NCBI RefSeq assembly: GCF_947501425.1
Contig: NZ_CANMVN010000001.1
Location: 186,001 to 250,000, forward strand
Direction: 5' to 3'
Length of the DNA: 64,000 nucleotides
Source: an uncultured Psychroserpens sp.
Lineage (GTDB): Bacteria > Bacteroidota > Bacteroidia > Flavobacteriales > Flavobacteriaceae
A program made the translations under genes and the position numbers. The notes under the pieces were generated by a model. It was not told the origin of the DNA. It saw nothing but the letters and a program-made list of their open reading frames with translations, and made no database searches. Of this stretch, positions 37,566 to 47,547 are shown one piece after another (within the stretch, counting starts at the first letter, position 1; each line of letters begins with the position of its first letter).

Positions 37566-40325
37566 TTATACTTCTTTTTCTACAAAATCTGTAGTCATGT
37601 CATAAATTTCAGTAATTAGCCGTTTGAGTTCTATTTCAAAAGCAAGTAACGTTTCAGCTGTTATAGTATAATCTTTTGTTTTACTATATGTTGATGGTTT
37701 TGTGGCGAATCGAAGTAATCCAGAACTCAGATTTTTGAACGACACAATACCAGCCTCTGCTGGTAATGATATATGATTTCCGTTGTGCATCATATACGCA
37801 TACATTAGGATTTGAAAGCTTTTACTGTATTTAACATAATCGGTTGTGATGTCTTCCCAGTTAACAATTTCTACTTTACTGGGCTCTACTTTACCTGTTT
37901 TATAATCTATTATTCGTGTTATGCCATTATATTTATCAACACGATCAACTTTACCTATTAGATTTATGGTTTTAGAAATTGATTCTACATAAATCGGGAG
38001 GGTATTATTGGTTTCAATAGCAATAATTTTAATGCGATTACCTTGTTTGAGATCAGTGATTTCCTGTTGCAGGAAATTTGAAATGTAGCGTTGTGCTATT
38101 TCAAAAATAATGAGGTTCTTTCCTCTGGTCATGTCGCCATCTTTGAACTCGATTTTAAAATGGTGAGCGACTTTTGGTTTGATCTTAGCACGCATATCTT
38201 TAATATGATCTTCACTAAGAAATTTCCCCTCTAAAGGTTTATAAAAATCTTCAAGTGTGTTGTGAATTACGGTTCCAAGTGTATTGAAAGCTACACTTTC
38301 TTCAACATCTTCGTATTGTTTGATACCCAGAATTTTTTCGTAATAAAAGCTAATGGGATTTCGCATATAATTTGTTAAAGACGATGGCGAGAATCCTTTT
38401 TGAGCTATTACATCTAAAGTGTTTAAGATTTCAGGTGTTTTTTTAATTTGTTTTAACTGATTTTTTACTGAAGGGACATATGCAGACACAACAGCGTTTT
38501 TGATTTTGTGAATACCTTCAACTTCCAACTGCGTAATAAATCTACTTTTTTCACCACCATTGAGAACATCTGGTTCTGTATTGTAGAGAATATATGCGGT
38601 TTTAGCACGTTGTAACAAGCGGTAGAAATGGTAGGTGTAAACAGCATCTTTTTCTTTGTATGTTGGAAGCCCATTTTCAATTTTAACATCAAACGGAATA
38701 AAAGAGTTGTTGCTTTTTCCTGCAGGTAAAATCCCTTCATTAACTGAAGTAATAATAACGGTTTCAAAATCAAGAACACGAGACTCTAACATTCCCATAA
38801 TTTGTAGACCTTGTAATGGCTCGCCTTTAAAATCTAAGGTTTCACTTTTGATTAGCTCACGATATAAACTAAAAAGTGTTGCTATTGAATTGATGTGCGA
38901 AAACGACGTGTTTAAGGTGCTTAAGGTATTAAATACCTGATGAAAACGATATAAGTATTCTAATGGTAATAAGTTATTTGCTTTATCTTCATCTAGCTTG
39001 GCTTTGATCTTTGCAATTAATCTAGAGCAATTTTTGATAGCCTTATTGGTATTATCTTCCCAAACTCCAAACAGCATAGTAATGATATCTTTATGATCTA
39101 AGGCGAGTTCTTTTAAATCTTCAATTGACATATAGACTTTATTATTTAATTGAATATGATTTATAATCTGCTCTGCGGTATTACTTGTTTCGTTTTCAAA
39201 AAGAGATATGACGTACTGATTTGAAAGAACGTTTATAACATCTTTATAATAAAGTATTGGTTTTAAGGATTTATGAATGCTGAATAGTGTTTCAAATAGT
39301 GAGGCTAATGGGATTACTTTCAAAGGTAAACCCATAGTAATGTTTATAGCATTAATAGATTTTGGGATGGAATTGAGCAATGGTAGAAGTAATGTTTCAT
39401 CTCCAAGAATTACTGCAGTGCTTTGAAGGCTTTTCTTTTCCGCATATATGGCTTCTAACAATTCACCTACATATTTGACCTGACTAATATTTTTTGGAGC
39501 ACCAATGCACTGTATGTCTTTTTTTAGAGAGTAATGAGATGATATCCAATTGAACTTATGCTTATCAAAATATGTCCAATTCTTCTTATGAGCTCTTGTA
39601 AAGAGTCCAGCATCATGAACAGGGTTATCTATGAATGTTTTGTCTATATCCCAATAAATAAGCGCTAAATCTTGTTGTAAAAGTTCTTGAATGATAAGCT
39701 CTTCAGCTTTGTTAAGAGCATTGAAACCTACAAAGACAAATAGCTTATTGGTGTTTAAAGCAATATATTGTTCGATGTTGTTAACAGCCTCTCTGTATAC
39801 TAGGCCTTGATAGCCTTTTTTATTATCCTTTAATTGATTTTGAAGTTGGGCATAATAAGTTTTTAAACGGTTCCAGAATTGCAGATAGTTTTTAATGTAT
39901 TCTGTTGGTTGTTCTTCCAGGGACCAATGCTCCAGTTCTTTTATCGCTGTTAAATAATCAAATACATGGTTGGGAGGAATGAGATAACGATCTATTTCAT
40001 TAAAGTCTTGTAAAAGGATCTGAGCCCATTTGGAGAATTTATCAAAAGGTTCTAAATGTGCTTTCGGTGTGTTTTTAAGATAAACATCATAGAACTCAAA
40101 TAACAATTCAGCATTGGTAGCGTATTGCAGGTCTGAAAGCATCTCCACAAATTCTTCAACCGAAACAATTTCAGGAGAAAAAATAGTTTTATTAATATGC
40201 TCAGAGATACTGTGCTTTAAAAATGTACCTGCACGTTTGCTAGGTAATACGAATGTGAGTTGAGAAACATCATAGTTCTTTTCAATTAAATCCAGAATAA
40301 CGTCGTCTATGAATGTTCTCATCAT
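37566..40325 (-). CDS. AddB-like PD-(D/E)XK nuclease/helicase-fold subunit
   Basis: A 919-residue protein that resembles the AddB/RexB half of the AddAB recombination nuclease. The N-terminus TFVLPSKRAGTFL is an altered P-loop region. The C-terminal ~250 residues contain a PD-(D/E)XK nuclease (RIIDYKTGKVEPS). The iron-sulfur cysteines of classic AddB are not seen. It should process DNA ends with the AddA-like protein encoded at 43091-46240, separated by two unrelated genes. The Bacteroidota pair is divergent, so naming as AddB is by analogy. Confidence 0.8.
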   Translation of the reverse strand: MMRTFIDDVILDLIEKNYDVSQLTFVLPSKRAGTFLKHSISEHINKTIFSPEIVSVEEFVEMLSDLQYATNAELLFEFYDVYLKNTPKAHLEPFDKFSKWAQILLQDFNEIDRYLIPPNHVFDYLTAIKELEHWSLEEQPTEYIKNYLQFWNRLKTYYAQLQNQLKDNKKGYQGLVYREAVNNIEQYIALNTNKLFVFVGFNALNKAEELIIQELLQQDLALIYWDIDKTFIDNPVHDAGLFTRAHKKNWTYFDKHKFNWISSHYSLKKDIQCIGAPKNISQVKYVGELLEAIYAEKKSLQSTAVILGDETLLLPLLNSIPKSINAINITMGLPLKVIPLASLFETLFSIHKSLKPILYYKDVINVLSNQYVISLFENETSNTAEQIINHIQLNNKVYMSIEDLKELALDHKDIITMLFGVWEDNTNKAIKNCSRLIAKIKAKLDEDKANNLLPLEYLYRFHQVFNTLSTLNTSFSHINSIATLFSLYRELIKSETLDFKGEPLQGLQIMGMLESRVLDFETVIITSVNEGILPAGKSNNSFIPFDVKIENGLPTYKEKDAVYTYHFYRLLQRAKTAYILYNTEPDVLNGGEKSRFITQLEVEGIHKIKNAVVSAYVPSVKNQLKQIKKTPEILNTLDVIAQKGFSPSSLTNYMRNPISFYYEKILGIKQYEDVEESVAFNTLGTVIHNTLEDFYKPLEGKFLSEDHIKDMRAKIKPKVAHHFKIEFKDGDMTRGKNLIIFEIAQRYISNFLQQEITDLKQGNRIKIIAIETNNTLPIYVESISKTINLIGKVDRVDKYNGITRIIDYKTGKVEPSKVEIVNWEDITTDYVKYSKSFQILMYAYMMHNGNHISLPAEAGIVSFKNLSSGLLRFATKPSTYSKTKDYTITAETLLAFEIELKRLITEIYDMTTDFVEKEV

Positions 40326-40342
40326 AGTATAAAAATAAAAAA

Positions 40343-40361
40343 CGCTCCGATATTCGGAGCG
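40343..40361. terminator. Bidirectional terminator between the OmpA/TSP3 and AddB-like genes
   Basis: A perfect 8-bp stem CGCTCCGA / TCGGAGCG with a 3-base loop. T runs follow on both strands (eight on plus, six on minus). It ends the OmpA/TSP3 transcript, whose gene stops at 40388. Confidence 0.82.
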
Positions 40362-40387
40362 CTTTTTTTTATTTATGTTGGATAAAC

Positions 40388-41749
40388 TTAGTTTTTAAGT
40401 TTTACCTCTACACGTCTGTTTTCTTTTCTACCGTTTCTAGTTTTGTTAGAAGCAATAGGGTAATCTTCACCAAGACCAGCAGCAGTTAATCTGTCAGCAT
40501 TGATTCCGTTTGCGATTAAGTAATCTCTAACAGCATTAGCTCTTCTTTCAGATAATCTCTGGTTAGTAGCTTTAGCACCAACACTATCAGTGTGACCTTC
40601 GATAGAGAAATTAGCTTTTGGATACTCTTTAAAGATTGCTGTCATAGCTTTTAATACTGCATCAGACTCTTCTTTGATAGATGCTCTACCAGTATCAAAT
40701 AAGATAGTTCTTGCATAATCGTTTAATTGCTTGATTACTTCTTCGGTAGGAGCAATTTCTGGACATCCGTTGTTAGCAACAGTACCAGCTTCGTTAGGAC
40801 ATTGATCATCTTTGTCTAAAACACCATCACCGTCAGTATCTGGCCAAGGACATCCTTTGTTAGCAGAAGGACCTTTTTCGTTTGGACAGTCATCAGCGTT
40901 ATCAGCAACTCCGTCACCATCAGCATCTGGACAACCGTTTAAAGCTTTTAAACCAGCAACTGTAGGACAGTCATCGTTTTTGTCAGCAACACCATCGCTA
41001 TCAGAATCTGGACAACCGTTAAACTCAGCTAAACCAGCTTCATTTGGACAATCATCTTTAGAATCTTCGATACCATCGTTGTCAGAATCTGGACAACCGT
41101 TGAATGCTTCTAAACCAGGAACATCTGGACAAGCATCATCTTTGTCATATATACCATCTCCGTCAGTATCTTTACCACCAAATCTAATTGAAAGACCAGC
41201 AGAATGTTGCCAGTGCTTAGGTAAGTAATCTTCGAAAGCGTGTTTGTATGTTGTTTGAACGCTTAAACCAAGGTTATCATTAAACCAGTAGTTTAAACCT
41301 AATGCACCATTTAAAGTACCTGCTCCAATATCATCAACCCAAGTGTAACCACCACCAACTCCAAGAGTAGGCTCAAGTTTTTCTGAATTGATTAAATCAG
41401 CAAAGCTGTAAGAAATGTTACCGTCAGCTGCGTAGTAGTTTAAATCGCTAACTCTAGCGTCACCAACCTTAGTTATTCTGTTGAATGAACCAGCTGCAGT
41501 TAAAGTAAATCCGTCACTTAAATATCTAGATACGGCAAATCTCGATAAAGCTGGAACAAAATTGTAGTGGTCATTAGCGTTAAAAAACTCGTCGAAGTAA
41601 TCACCTAATGGTGCTTCTTCTCCAACAGGATAAAGGTCAACGGCGTTAGTACCGATTTCAAATTTCCATGGGTTGTTTTCGTTTTGTGCAGTGGCATTGA
41701 AGCTGCATGCAATCAACAAAGCGAACAATAATCTGCTAAGATTTTTCAT
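40388..41749 (-). CDS. OmpA-family outer membrane protein with thrombospondin type 3 repeats
   Basis: A 453-residue outer-membrane protein. A signal peptide (ACSFNATAQ) precedes a beta-barrel of ~180 residues, five calcium-binding TSP3 repeats of the form DxDxDGxxDxxDxCP (about residues 195-325), and an OmpA/MotB peptidoglycan-binding domain ([28 protein letters not shown]). It likely links the outer membrane to the cell wall and is expected to be abundant. It has a textbook promoter at 41787-41817 and a strong terminator, and is transcribed alone. Confidence 0.92.
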   Translation of the reverse strand: MKNLSRLLFALLIACSFNATAQNENNPWKFEIGTNAVDLYPVGEEAPLGDYFDEFFNANDHYNFVPALSRFAVSRYLSDGFTLTAAGSFNRITKVGDARVSDLNYYAADGNISYSFADLINSEKLEPTLGVGGGYTWVDDIGAGTLNGALGLNYWFNDNLGLSVQTTYKHAFEDYLPKHWQHSAGLSIRFGGKDTDGDGIYDKDDACPDVPGLEAFNGCPDSDNDGIEDSKDDCPNEAGLAEFNGCPDSDSDGVADKNDDCPTVAGLKALNGCPDADGDGVADNADDCPNEKGPSANKGCPWPDTDGDGVLDKDDQCPNEAGTVANNGCPEIAPTEEVIKQLNDYARTILFDTGRASIKEESDAVLKAMTAIFKEYPKANFSIEGHTDSVGAKATNQRLSERRANAVRDYLIANGINADRLTAAGLGEDYPIASNKTRNGRKENRRVEVKLKN

Positions 41750-41786
41750 ATTCTAAATAATTTTAATTTTAAGTGTTAATTAAAGG

Positions 41787-41817
41787 CAAAAGTAAGTTGT
41801 TAAATTTTATTAACAAA
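41787..41817 (-). promoter_or_regulatory. Promoter of the OmpA/TSP3 gene (TTTG-N19-TACTTTTG)
   Basis: On the minus strand TTTG (41814-41817), exactly 19 bases, then TACTTTTG (41787-41794). This is a full match to the Bacteroidota sigma-A consensus TTTG-N19-TAnnTTTG. Transcription should start around 41780, giving a leader of about 30 bases. It is the best promoter in the window. Confidence 0.82.
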
Positions 41818-41874
41818 GACAAATATATAAAAATATTGATTATTGGTACTAAAATTAAGGAGTTTGGACTGATT

Positions 41875-43068
41875 TTAAATAATTTCAAGGGTTTTCCCAA
41901 CCTTTATAAATGCCTCAATTGCCTTATCTAAATGAGCTTTAGTATGCGCAGCAGAGAGTTGCACTCGTATTCTTGCCTTTTCTCTTGGTACCACTGGGAA
42001 AAAGAAGCCTATTACATAGATTCCCTCATCAAGTAACATTTTTGCCATGGTTTGTGATAATTTTGCATCATAAAGCATAACAGGTACTATAGCAGAATCT
42101 CCATCTATGATATCAAAACCTGCTTCTTTCATGCCTTTTTTGAAATAATTGGTGTTATTCTCTAGTGTGTCTCTTAAAGAAGTGTCATTAGCTAACATAT
42201 CAAAAACCTTGATGGAAGCACCAACAATAGCTGGAGCTAAGGAGTTGGAGAACAAGTAAGGCCTTGAGCGTTGACGTAAAATTTCTATTACTTCCTTTTT
42301 TGCTGTTGTATATCCACCCATTGCTCCACCCATAGCTTTACCTAAGGTTCCAGTGATGATGTCTATACGGCCTAAAACACCTTTTTCCTCGAGTGTTCCT
42401 CGTCCAGTTTCACCAATGAAACCAGTTGCATGACATTCATCAATCATAACTAAAGCATCATACTTATCGGCTAAATCGCAGATCTTATCTAAGGGAGCAA
42501 CTAAACCATCCATAGAAAACACACCATCTGTTACTATAATCTTGAAGCGCGCACCATTCTCATTGGCTGCAATGAGTTGGCGTTCTAAGTCTTCCATATT
42601 GTTATTGGCATAACGATAACGTGCTGCTTTGCATAAACGTACACCATCAATAATTGATGCATGATTTAGTGAATCAGAAATGATAGCATCTTCTTTTCCT
42701 AATAACGGCTCAAAAACACCACCATTTGCGTCAAATGCTGCTGCATATAATATGGTATCTTCTGTTCCATAAAAATCGGCTATTTTTTGTTCAAGCTCTT
42801 TGTGAATGTCTTGTGTTCCGCAAATGAAACGTACTGATGACATACCAAACCCATGAGTATCCATGGTGTCTTTTGCTGCTTGAATAACATCAGGATGTGA
42901 TGATAGTCCTAAATAATTGTTTGCACAAAAGTTTAAAACAGTTTGTCCGGTACTTAATGTGATTTCTGCTCCTTGAGGAGAGGTAATAATGCGCTCTTCT
43001 TTGAAAAGACCATCATTTTTTATAGTTGCAATTTCGTTTTGTAAGTATTCTTGTATCTTTCCGTACAT
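41875..43068 (-). CDS. kbl: Glycine C-acetyltransferase (2-amino-3-ketobutyrate CoA ligase)
   Basis: A 397-residue PLP enzyme of threonine breakdown that cleaves 2-amino-3-ketobutyrate with CoA to glycine and acetyl-CoA. NFCANNYLGLSSHP, HGFGMSSVRFICGT and SLNHASIIDG are alpha-oxoamine synthase signatures; the PLP lysine is in TGTLGKAMGG. Kbl-type wording throughout (CGTQDIHKELE) favours it over related acyl transferases. It begins 22 bp after the AddA-like stop. No threonine dehydrogenase gene is in the window. Confidence 0.92.
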   Translation of the reverse strand: MYGKIQEYLQNEIATIKNDGLFKEERIITSPQGAEITLSTGQTVLNFCANNYLGLSSHPDVIQAAKDTMDTHGFGMSSVRFICGTQDIHKELEQKIADFYGTEDTILYAAAFDANGGVFEPLLGKEDAIISDSLNHASIIDGVRLCKAARYRYANNNMEDLERQLIAANENGARFKIIVTDGVFSMDGLVAPLDKICDLADKYDALVMIDECHATGFIGETGRGTLEEKGVLGRIDIITGTLGKAMGGAMGGYTTAKKEVIEILRQRSRPYLFSNSLAPAIVGASIKVFDMLANDTSLRDTLENNTNYFKKGMKEAGFDIIDGDSAIVPVMLYDAKLSQTMAKMLLDEGIYVIGFFFPVVPREKARIRVQLSAAHTKAHLDKAIEAFIKVGKTLEII

Positions 43069-43090
43069 GATTGGCTAATTTTTTACAAAT

Positions 43091-46000
43091 TTAAAATTCT
43101 TTTATCACAATATCATCATTAATATAGATGAGTATCTTTTTTGTAACTTCAAAATTCATATCCTCTAAAACGTATTGATAATCGAAGAGCTGTTCTCTGT
43201 GTTTAGAGTCTTGTAATCCTGTCTTATAATCAACTATTATAGCTTGGTTCTTACTATTAATAACAATTCTATCAGGCCTCAGTAATTTGCCGTCTTTAGA
43301 AATGATATCTTTTTCGTTGTAAATAGTAAGCTTACTATCAAAAAGATAAGTTAATTGCTCATGTTTTAAGATATTGTCTATGATCAGCTTCAATTCTTCA
43401 GATTGTTCATTAGTGATAAGTCCTGTATTTAAGAAGTGGTCTAAAGCAAAATCAGTATCCACTTCAGTTTTTATTAATGACATAATTTGGTGCACTAAAT
43501 TACCTCGTTCTATTGCCTTTTCTTGAACAGTATCCCACAAATACCCTGAATTTGTGATGATATTAAGGTTGTGATCCTCTTTTTTAGTTGATATGAATTG
43601 CGTTTGTTCAATTGTATTACTAATCTCTTCTTTGACTTCGGAAGCATGATTAAGATTGCCAAAACTATAGTTCAACTCATTGTCTTTCCACTGCCCTGTG
43701 GATTTCAAATAATTGATAAATAATCCTGAATAGTGCGTTAACTTTTCTTGTTTAGACTTGTCAAGGTCATATTCTGAGATCACGTATAATTGTGCAATAG
43801 CTCTGGTTAAAACCACATACAATAAATTAATACTGTCTAATTCTAATTGTGATCGGTATTGATTGTATATCTCGGCTCCTTTTTCATTGAATTCTTCCAG
43901 ATCTTTATTCATATTTAAATACAAATGTGAAAATCCGTTAAATTGTGCCTCATCTACAGGAAACCAGACTTTAGGACTAATATCTGCGTAAATATCTTGA
44001 TTAGCATAAGGAAATATAACAACTGGAAACTCTAAGCCCTTAGATTTATGAATGGTCATGATTTGTATCGCATCTTTTCCAGAAGGAGAGACAATACTTA
44101 GCTTATCATTCTTACGATACCAGTATTCTAAAAACCCTGAAAAACTAGCATTGTACTTCTGAGAGTAATCAAAGACTTCGTCCAAATAGAATTGGATATA
44201 TGCATTAGAAGTTTCATTTAGATTGAAACCGCGAATAACACTTTCCACAGCTTCATAAATAGGTAACTGTAAAAACTCCAGGTAATTGAATTCAAAACCT
44301 AGCTCATGGAGTTTGTCAAATAATACTTTAGCCTTTAAATGGATTAGTTCACTAAAAAACTGATGTGTATCTTCAAGTTCTAATTTGTATTCAGCTATAA
44401 AATTTAGAAGCTGGACTTTGACTTCATCATTTTTAGGATGCAAACTCAAAGTGATGATATGATTAATAAATTCAACCTCTGGAGAGTTTTTTAATAATAA
44501 TGTTTCCGAAGAAATAATATCAATATCCAAATCACTAAGAAACTGAGCAATAGCGATACCTTCTTTAGTTTTCCTAACAATGATGCACATGTCCTTTAAA
44601 GCAAAGCCGTTCCGTTGTGCTTTTTTTATAGTGTTTAAAACAGCTTCACATTGCAATTGGTTTTTGTCTTCATTTTTGGTGTCAAGAAATTGAATGTTCA
44701 CATACCCTTCTTTATCCAAAAACACTTTCTGATTAGCATTTTTGTAGATATGCTGATGTTGAGAATTAGAAAATGCGAAGTCAGCAATATGATTAAAAAA
44801 CCTATTATTGAACTCAACAACAGTGCGATAACTCCGATAATTAATTGGTAGATTTTTTACTTTTTTTTCAATATGAAACGGATTTCCTTCAGAATACAGA
44901 TCTATAAACTGTTCTGCTCTTCCGCCTCGCCATCTGTAAATAGCTTGCTTGGCATCACCTACTAGCATAGCTGTTCCTATTTCACCTTTTAAGTTTTGTC
45001 CAGTTACAGCATTACTTACTAGCGGAATTAAATTCTCCCATTGAAGCACAGAAGTATCTTGAAACTCATCAATAAAATAGTGTTTAAATTTTTCACCTAT
45101 ACGTTCATAGATAAAGGGTGCAGGTTGTGTTTTGATCTCGTTATTAATGATAGAATTAAATTCAGAAATCAACAATAAGTCGTCTTCATCTTTAATATCC
45201 TGAAGTGATTTTGAAATAGCACTCAAGACAGATAATGGTGTGATATTTTTAAGAGCATTATTTAGAAATTTAGAGCTATAAACCAATTGTTTGATGGTAA
45301 GATAGCTAGCCTCTATTTCTGGCAGTAAATCGTCTATAGCCCTTGCCTTTTGTTCATCTAATTTGGAGCTATAAATTTTAGTGCGTTCAGCTAAATTTCC
45401 TTGTAAGTTATTACTGTATAATCCTGTAAAATTAAGAGCACCAGCTTTTTTGAAATGATTAGGTAGCGTTTGTCTGGTAAAGTCTTCAAACTCTAAACCA
45501 TTTGATCTAATAGATGTCAAAATAGTCTCTGAGCGGGCAATAATTTGTTGTTCAACCTCTTTTTGTTGTTTTTGTAATTTAGTTTTTAATGCTTTAAAGT
45601 CGTCTAATGTTTTATCTTTTAACCTATCTAGGTAAGGAATTTCATTCTCATTGACCAGTAGTTTTGCAATGTTGTTAAAGTCATACGAAATGTCCCAGCT
45701 TTTGTCGTCATCAGTCTTCTCAATGGCAAAATCTACCAACACTTTTGTGAGTTCTTCATCACTTCCAGCTTTATCAATGAGTTTGTCTACAGCTTTACCA
45801 AGCATGGTTGTTGTATCTAGTTCAACTTCAAAGTTTACAGGAAGTTTGAGGTCGTATGCAAAAGTTCGGATGAGCTTATGGTTAAACTTGTCAATGGTTG
45901 AAATATCAAAAGCAGCATAATTGTGAATGATGCGTTCTAGAATCTGTTGAGAATTTCTATGGAGTTGTTTTGGTTCTATTTGTAATTCGTCAACCAGAAC

Positions 46001-46240
46001 TTTAAACATGCTATTTGGTGATTCCAGAATTGAGGCTTCTGAAAATAGTTTAAGCATTTCAATAAGGCGCGCTTTCATTTCGCCAACAGCCTTATTAGTA
46101 AATGTAAGAGCAAGAATATATCTAAAGGCTAACTGGCTTTGCGATTGAAATAGAAGTTTGAGATAGTCTTTAACTAACGTAAAGGTTTTTCCGCTTCCTG
46201 CAGAGGCATTATAAATAGTTAAAGGGGATTGGTTTTGCAC
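43091..46240 (-). CDS. UvrD/RecB-type helicase-nuclease, AddA-like
   Basis: A 1049-residue superfamily 1 helicase. Walker A is NASAGSGKTFT at residues 10-20, GEMKARL is motif Ia, the Walker B DEFQDTS appears as FIDEFQDTSVLQW, followed by GDAKQAIYRWRGG and MTIHKSKGLEFPVV. A C-terminal PD-(D/E)XK nuclease is indicated by AIIVDYKTG. It starts at GTG 46240, only ten residues before the P-loop. It should act with the AddB-like protein to resect DNA ends. It is first in a minus-strand run with kbl. Confidence 0.88.
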   Translation of the reverse strand: MQNQSPLTIYNASAGSGKTFTLVKDYLKLLFQSQSQLAFRYILALTFTNKAVGEMKARLIEMLKLFSEASILESPNSMFKVLVDELQIEPKQLHRNSQQILERIIHNYAAFDISTIDKFNHKLIRTFAYDLKLPVNFEVELDTTTMLGKAVDKLIDKAGSDEELTKVLVDFAIEKTDDDKSWDISYDFNNIAKLLVNENEIPYLDRLKDKTLDDFKALKTKLQKQQKEVEQQIIARSETILTSIRSNGLEFEDFTRQTLPNHFKKAGALNFTGLYSNNLQGNLAERTKIYSSKLDEQKARAIDDLLPEIEASYLTIKQLVYSSKFLNNALKNITPLSVLSAISKSLQDIKDEDDLLLISEFNSIINNEIKTQPAPFIYERIGEKFKHYFIDEFQDTSVLQWENLIPLVSNAVTGQNLKGEIGTAMLVGDAKQAIYRWRGGRAEQFIDLYSEGNPFHIEKKVKNLPINYRSYRTVVEFNNRFFNHIADFAFSNSQHQHIYKNANQKVFLDKEGYVNIQFLDTKNEDKNQLQCEAVLNTIKKAQRNGFALKDMCIIVRKTKEGIAIAQFLSDLDIDIISSETLLLKNSPEVEFINHIITLSLHPKNDEVKVQLLNFIAEYKLELEDTHQFFSELIHLKAKVLFDKLHELGFEFNYLEFLQLPIYEAVESVIRGFNLNETSNAYIQFYLDEVFDYSQKYNASFSGFLEYWYRKNDKLSIVSPSGKDAIQIMTIHKSKGLEFPVVIFPYANQDIYADISPKVWFPVDEAQFNGFSHLYLNMNKDLEEFNEKGAEIYNQYRSQLELDSINLLYVVLTRAIAQLYVISEYDLDKSKQEKLTHYSGLFINYLKSTGQWKDNELNYSFGNLNHASEVKEEISNTIEQTQFISTKKEDHNLNIITNSGYLWDTVQEKAIERGNLVHQIMSLIKTEVDTDFALDHFLNTGLITNEQSEELKLIIDNILKHEQLTYLFDSKLTIYNEKDIISKDGKLLRPDRIVINSKNQAIIVDYKTGLQDSKHREQLFDYQYVLEDMNFEVTKKILIYINDDIVIKEF

Positions 46241-46286
46241 GCTTAAAATTATAAAAACTATCTATGAGTTCATAGGCATTTAATAT

Positions 46287-46317
46287 TTTTAATTGCGCTG
46301 TTTTATCCTTAAATTTG
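46287..46317 (+). promoter_or_regulatory. Promoter of the superoxide dismutase gene
   Basis: TAAATTTG (46310-46317) matches the -7 box exactly, with TTTT (three of four for TTTG) at 46287-46290 exactly 19 bases upstream. The ATG is at 46355. Confidence 0.6.
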
Positions 46318-46354
46318 GTATCATTAAATATTAACATTTAAAAAACTAAATATT

Positions 46355-46963
46355 ATGGCTTTCGAATTACCGAAATTAAAATATGCATACGACGCATTAG
46401 AACCACATATCGATGCGCGCACAATGGAAATACATCACACTAAACATCATAATGGTTATACCACAAAACTAAATGCTGCTATTGAAGGTACAGATTTAGA
46501 AGGAAAATCTATAGAAGAGATTTTAGGAAACCTTGATATGGATAACAAAGCTGTTAGAAATAATGGAGGAGGATTTTACAACCACTCTTTATTTTGGGAT
46601 GTAATGAACCCGGAAGACAGAGGTTATCTTTCTGGAGACTTAAAGGATGCTATTGAAGCAGAGTATGGATCAAAAGATGCGTTTGTTGAAGCATTCAGTA
46701 AAGCAGCTGCTACTCAGTTTGGTTCTGGATGGGCTTGGTTGTGTGTTCACAAAGGAGGAAAAGTTGAAATTTGTTCTACACCTAATCAAGATAATCCGTT
46801 AATGCCAGGAGTTACTTGTGGTGGAACACCAATATTAGGATTAGATGTTTGGGAACATGCATACTACTTAAACTATCAAAACAGAAGACCAGATTATATT
46901 GATGCCTTTTTCAAAGTCGTCAACTGGAATGAAGTTGAAAGACGTTACGCTGAGGCAAAGTAA
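46355..46963 (+). CDS. sodA: Superoxide dismutase, Mn/Fe family
   Basis: A 202-residue cytoplasmic enzyme converting superoxide to oxygen and peroxide. Metal ligands are His27, His76, Asp162 and His166. Gly72 near the active site and Gln143 in NQDNPLM are the pattern of Mn-type enzymes, whereas Fe-type enzymes place the Gln near position 69-72; cambialistic activity remains possible. No signal peptide. Monocistronic with promoter and terminator on either side. Confidence 0.9.
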   Translation: MAFELPKLKYAYDALEPHIDARTMEIHHTKHHNGYTTKLNAAIEGTDLEGKSIEEILGNLDMDNKAVRNNGGGFYNHSLFWDVMNPEDRGYLSGDLKDAIEAEYGSKDAFVEAFSKAAATQFGSGWAWLCVHKGGKVEICSTPNQDNPLMPGVTCGGTPILGLDVWEHAYYLNYQNRRPDYIDAFFKVVNWNEVERRYAEAK

Positions 46964-46985
46964 CGACCTAGTGTCATAAATAAAC

Positions 46986-47011
46986 AAAGCAAACTCAATC
47001 GGGTTTGCTTT
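46986..47011 (+). terminator. Terminator of the superoxide dismutase gene
   Basis: A 9-bp stem AAAGCAAAC / GTTTGCTTT with an 8-base loop, followed by a T run on the plus strand, 22 bp after the stop. Confidence 0.8.
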
Positions 47012-47064
47012 TTTTATACCTCAGAAATACAACTGGACGACAAATCTATTGCGGACTAAAAATG

Positions 47065-47136
47065 AAAAAAGCCGGACGAGAGTCCGACTTTTTTGCCCCA
47101 AATCTACCATAAACTTAACCTACTTATGTTATGGTG
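47065..47136 (-). ncRNA. Small structured RNA, copy A of a tandem pair
   Basis: A candidate ~72-nt RNA on the minus strand. Its body, a 43-nt block, is identical to copy B except for one base. The 5' part can fold as ACCATAA / TTATGGT. It is followed by GGGGC and a 13-bp terminator stem (arms 47065-47077 and 47082-47094) whose one non-Watson-Crick pair is a G-U only if read on the minus strand, which supports that direction. A -7 box sits just upstream. There is no ORF in it. It may belong to a published Bacteroidota RNA motif such as Flavo-1; I cannot check. Confidence 0.65.
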
Positions 47137-47139
47137 AAA

Positions 47140-47147
47140 CAAATATA
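47140..47147 (-). promoter_or_regulatory. -7 box of small RNA copy A
   Basis: TATATTTG on the minus strand, an exact TAnnTTTG. It stands 3-4 bases before the conserved CACCATAAC start of the RNA. Copy B has TACATTGG at the same offset, and GTCTAATA lies exactly 35 bases further upstream in both copies. Confidence 0.6.
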
Positions 47148-47361
47148 ACAGCACTTTTATTTAATATTTTAATTTATTAGACCAACGACGAATAAATTGG
47201 CTTAAACGGAAAAATCAGTGTTTCTGAGGGTTTCGCAATGTGAAATGAATCACAAGTTTACATAATAAGCAAAACGTATTGATTAACAGAAGTTTATAAG
47301 CCTTTAAAAAAGAGTGGTAAAAGGAGTAAGCATTTAAAGTTTAAAGGAAGCTTATTTCAAT

Positions 47362-47435
47362 AAAAAAAGGTGAACAGAAGTTCACCTTTTTTTGCCCCAA
47401 ATCTACCATGAACTTAACCTACTTATGTTATGGTG
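47362..47435 (-). ncRNA. Small structured RNA, copy B of a tandem pair
   Basis: The second copy on the minus strand, about 300 bp from copy A. It has the same 43-nt body with one A/G change. The terminator stem is a wholly different sequence (14 bp, AAAAAAAGGTGAAC / GTTCACCTTTTTTT, arms 47362-47375 and 47380-47393), so structure is kept while sequence has changed. This is what selection on a transcribed, terminated RNA would produce. The space between the two copies (47148-47361) holds no ORF or other signal I recognise. Confidence 0.65.
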
Positions 47436-47438
47436 ATA

Positions 47439-47446
47439 CCAATGTA
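47439..47446 (-). promoter_or_regulatory. -7-like box of small RNA copy B
   Basis: TACATTGG on the minus strand, one mismatch from TAnnTTTG, at the same distance from the RNA body as in copy A. Confidence 0.45.
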
Positions 47447-47547
47447 TGTGTTATTTAGCTAAAGCCTTATAAATATTAGACGAAATGCACTTTTATCAGG
47501 TAAAAAGCACTTTTTTTAGGATAAAGTGCCAAGAATGAGCATTTTAT

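Noticed and set aside
40812-41228. 138-codon plus-strand frame over the OmpA TSP3 repeats
   Set aside because: It is the antisense of a repetitive coding region; its repeated SGQ/PSLS pattern is a by-product of the DxDxDG repeats. The same periodicity is not a CRISPR array.
46964-47547. Insertion sequence remnant as explanation of the direct repeats between the superoxide dismutase and purF genes
   Set aside because: No transposase fragment or inverted ends are present, and each copy has its own terminator and promoter box, which fits small RNAs better.
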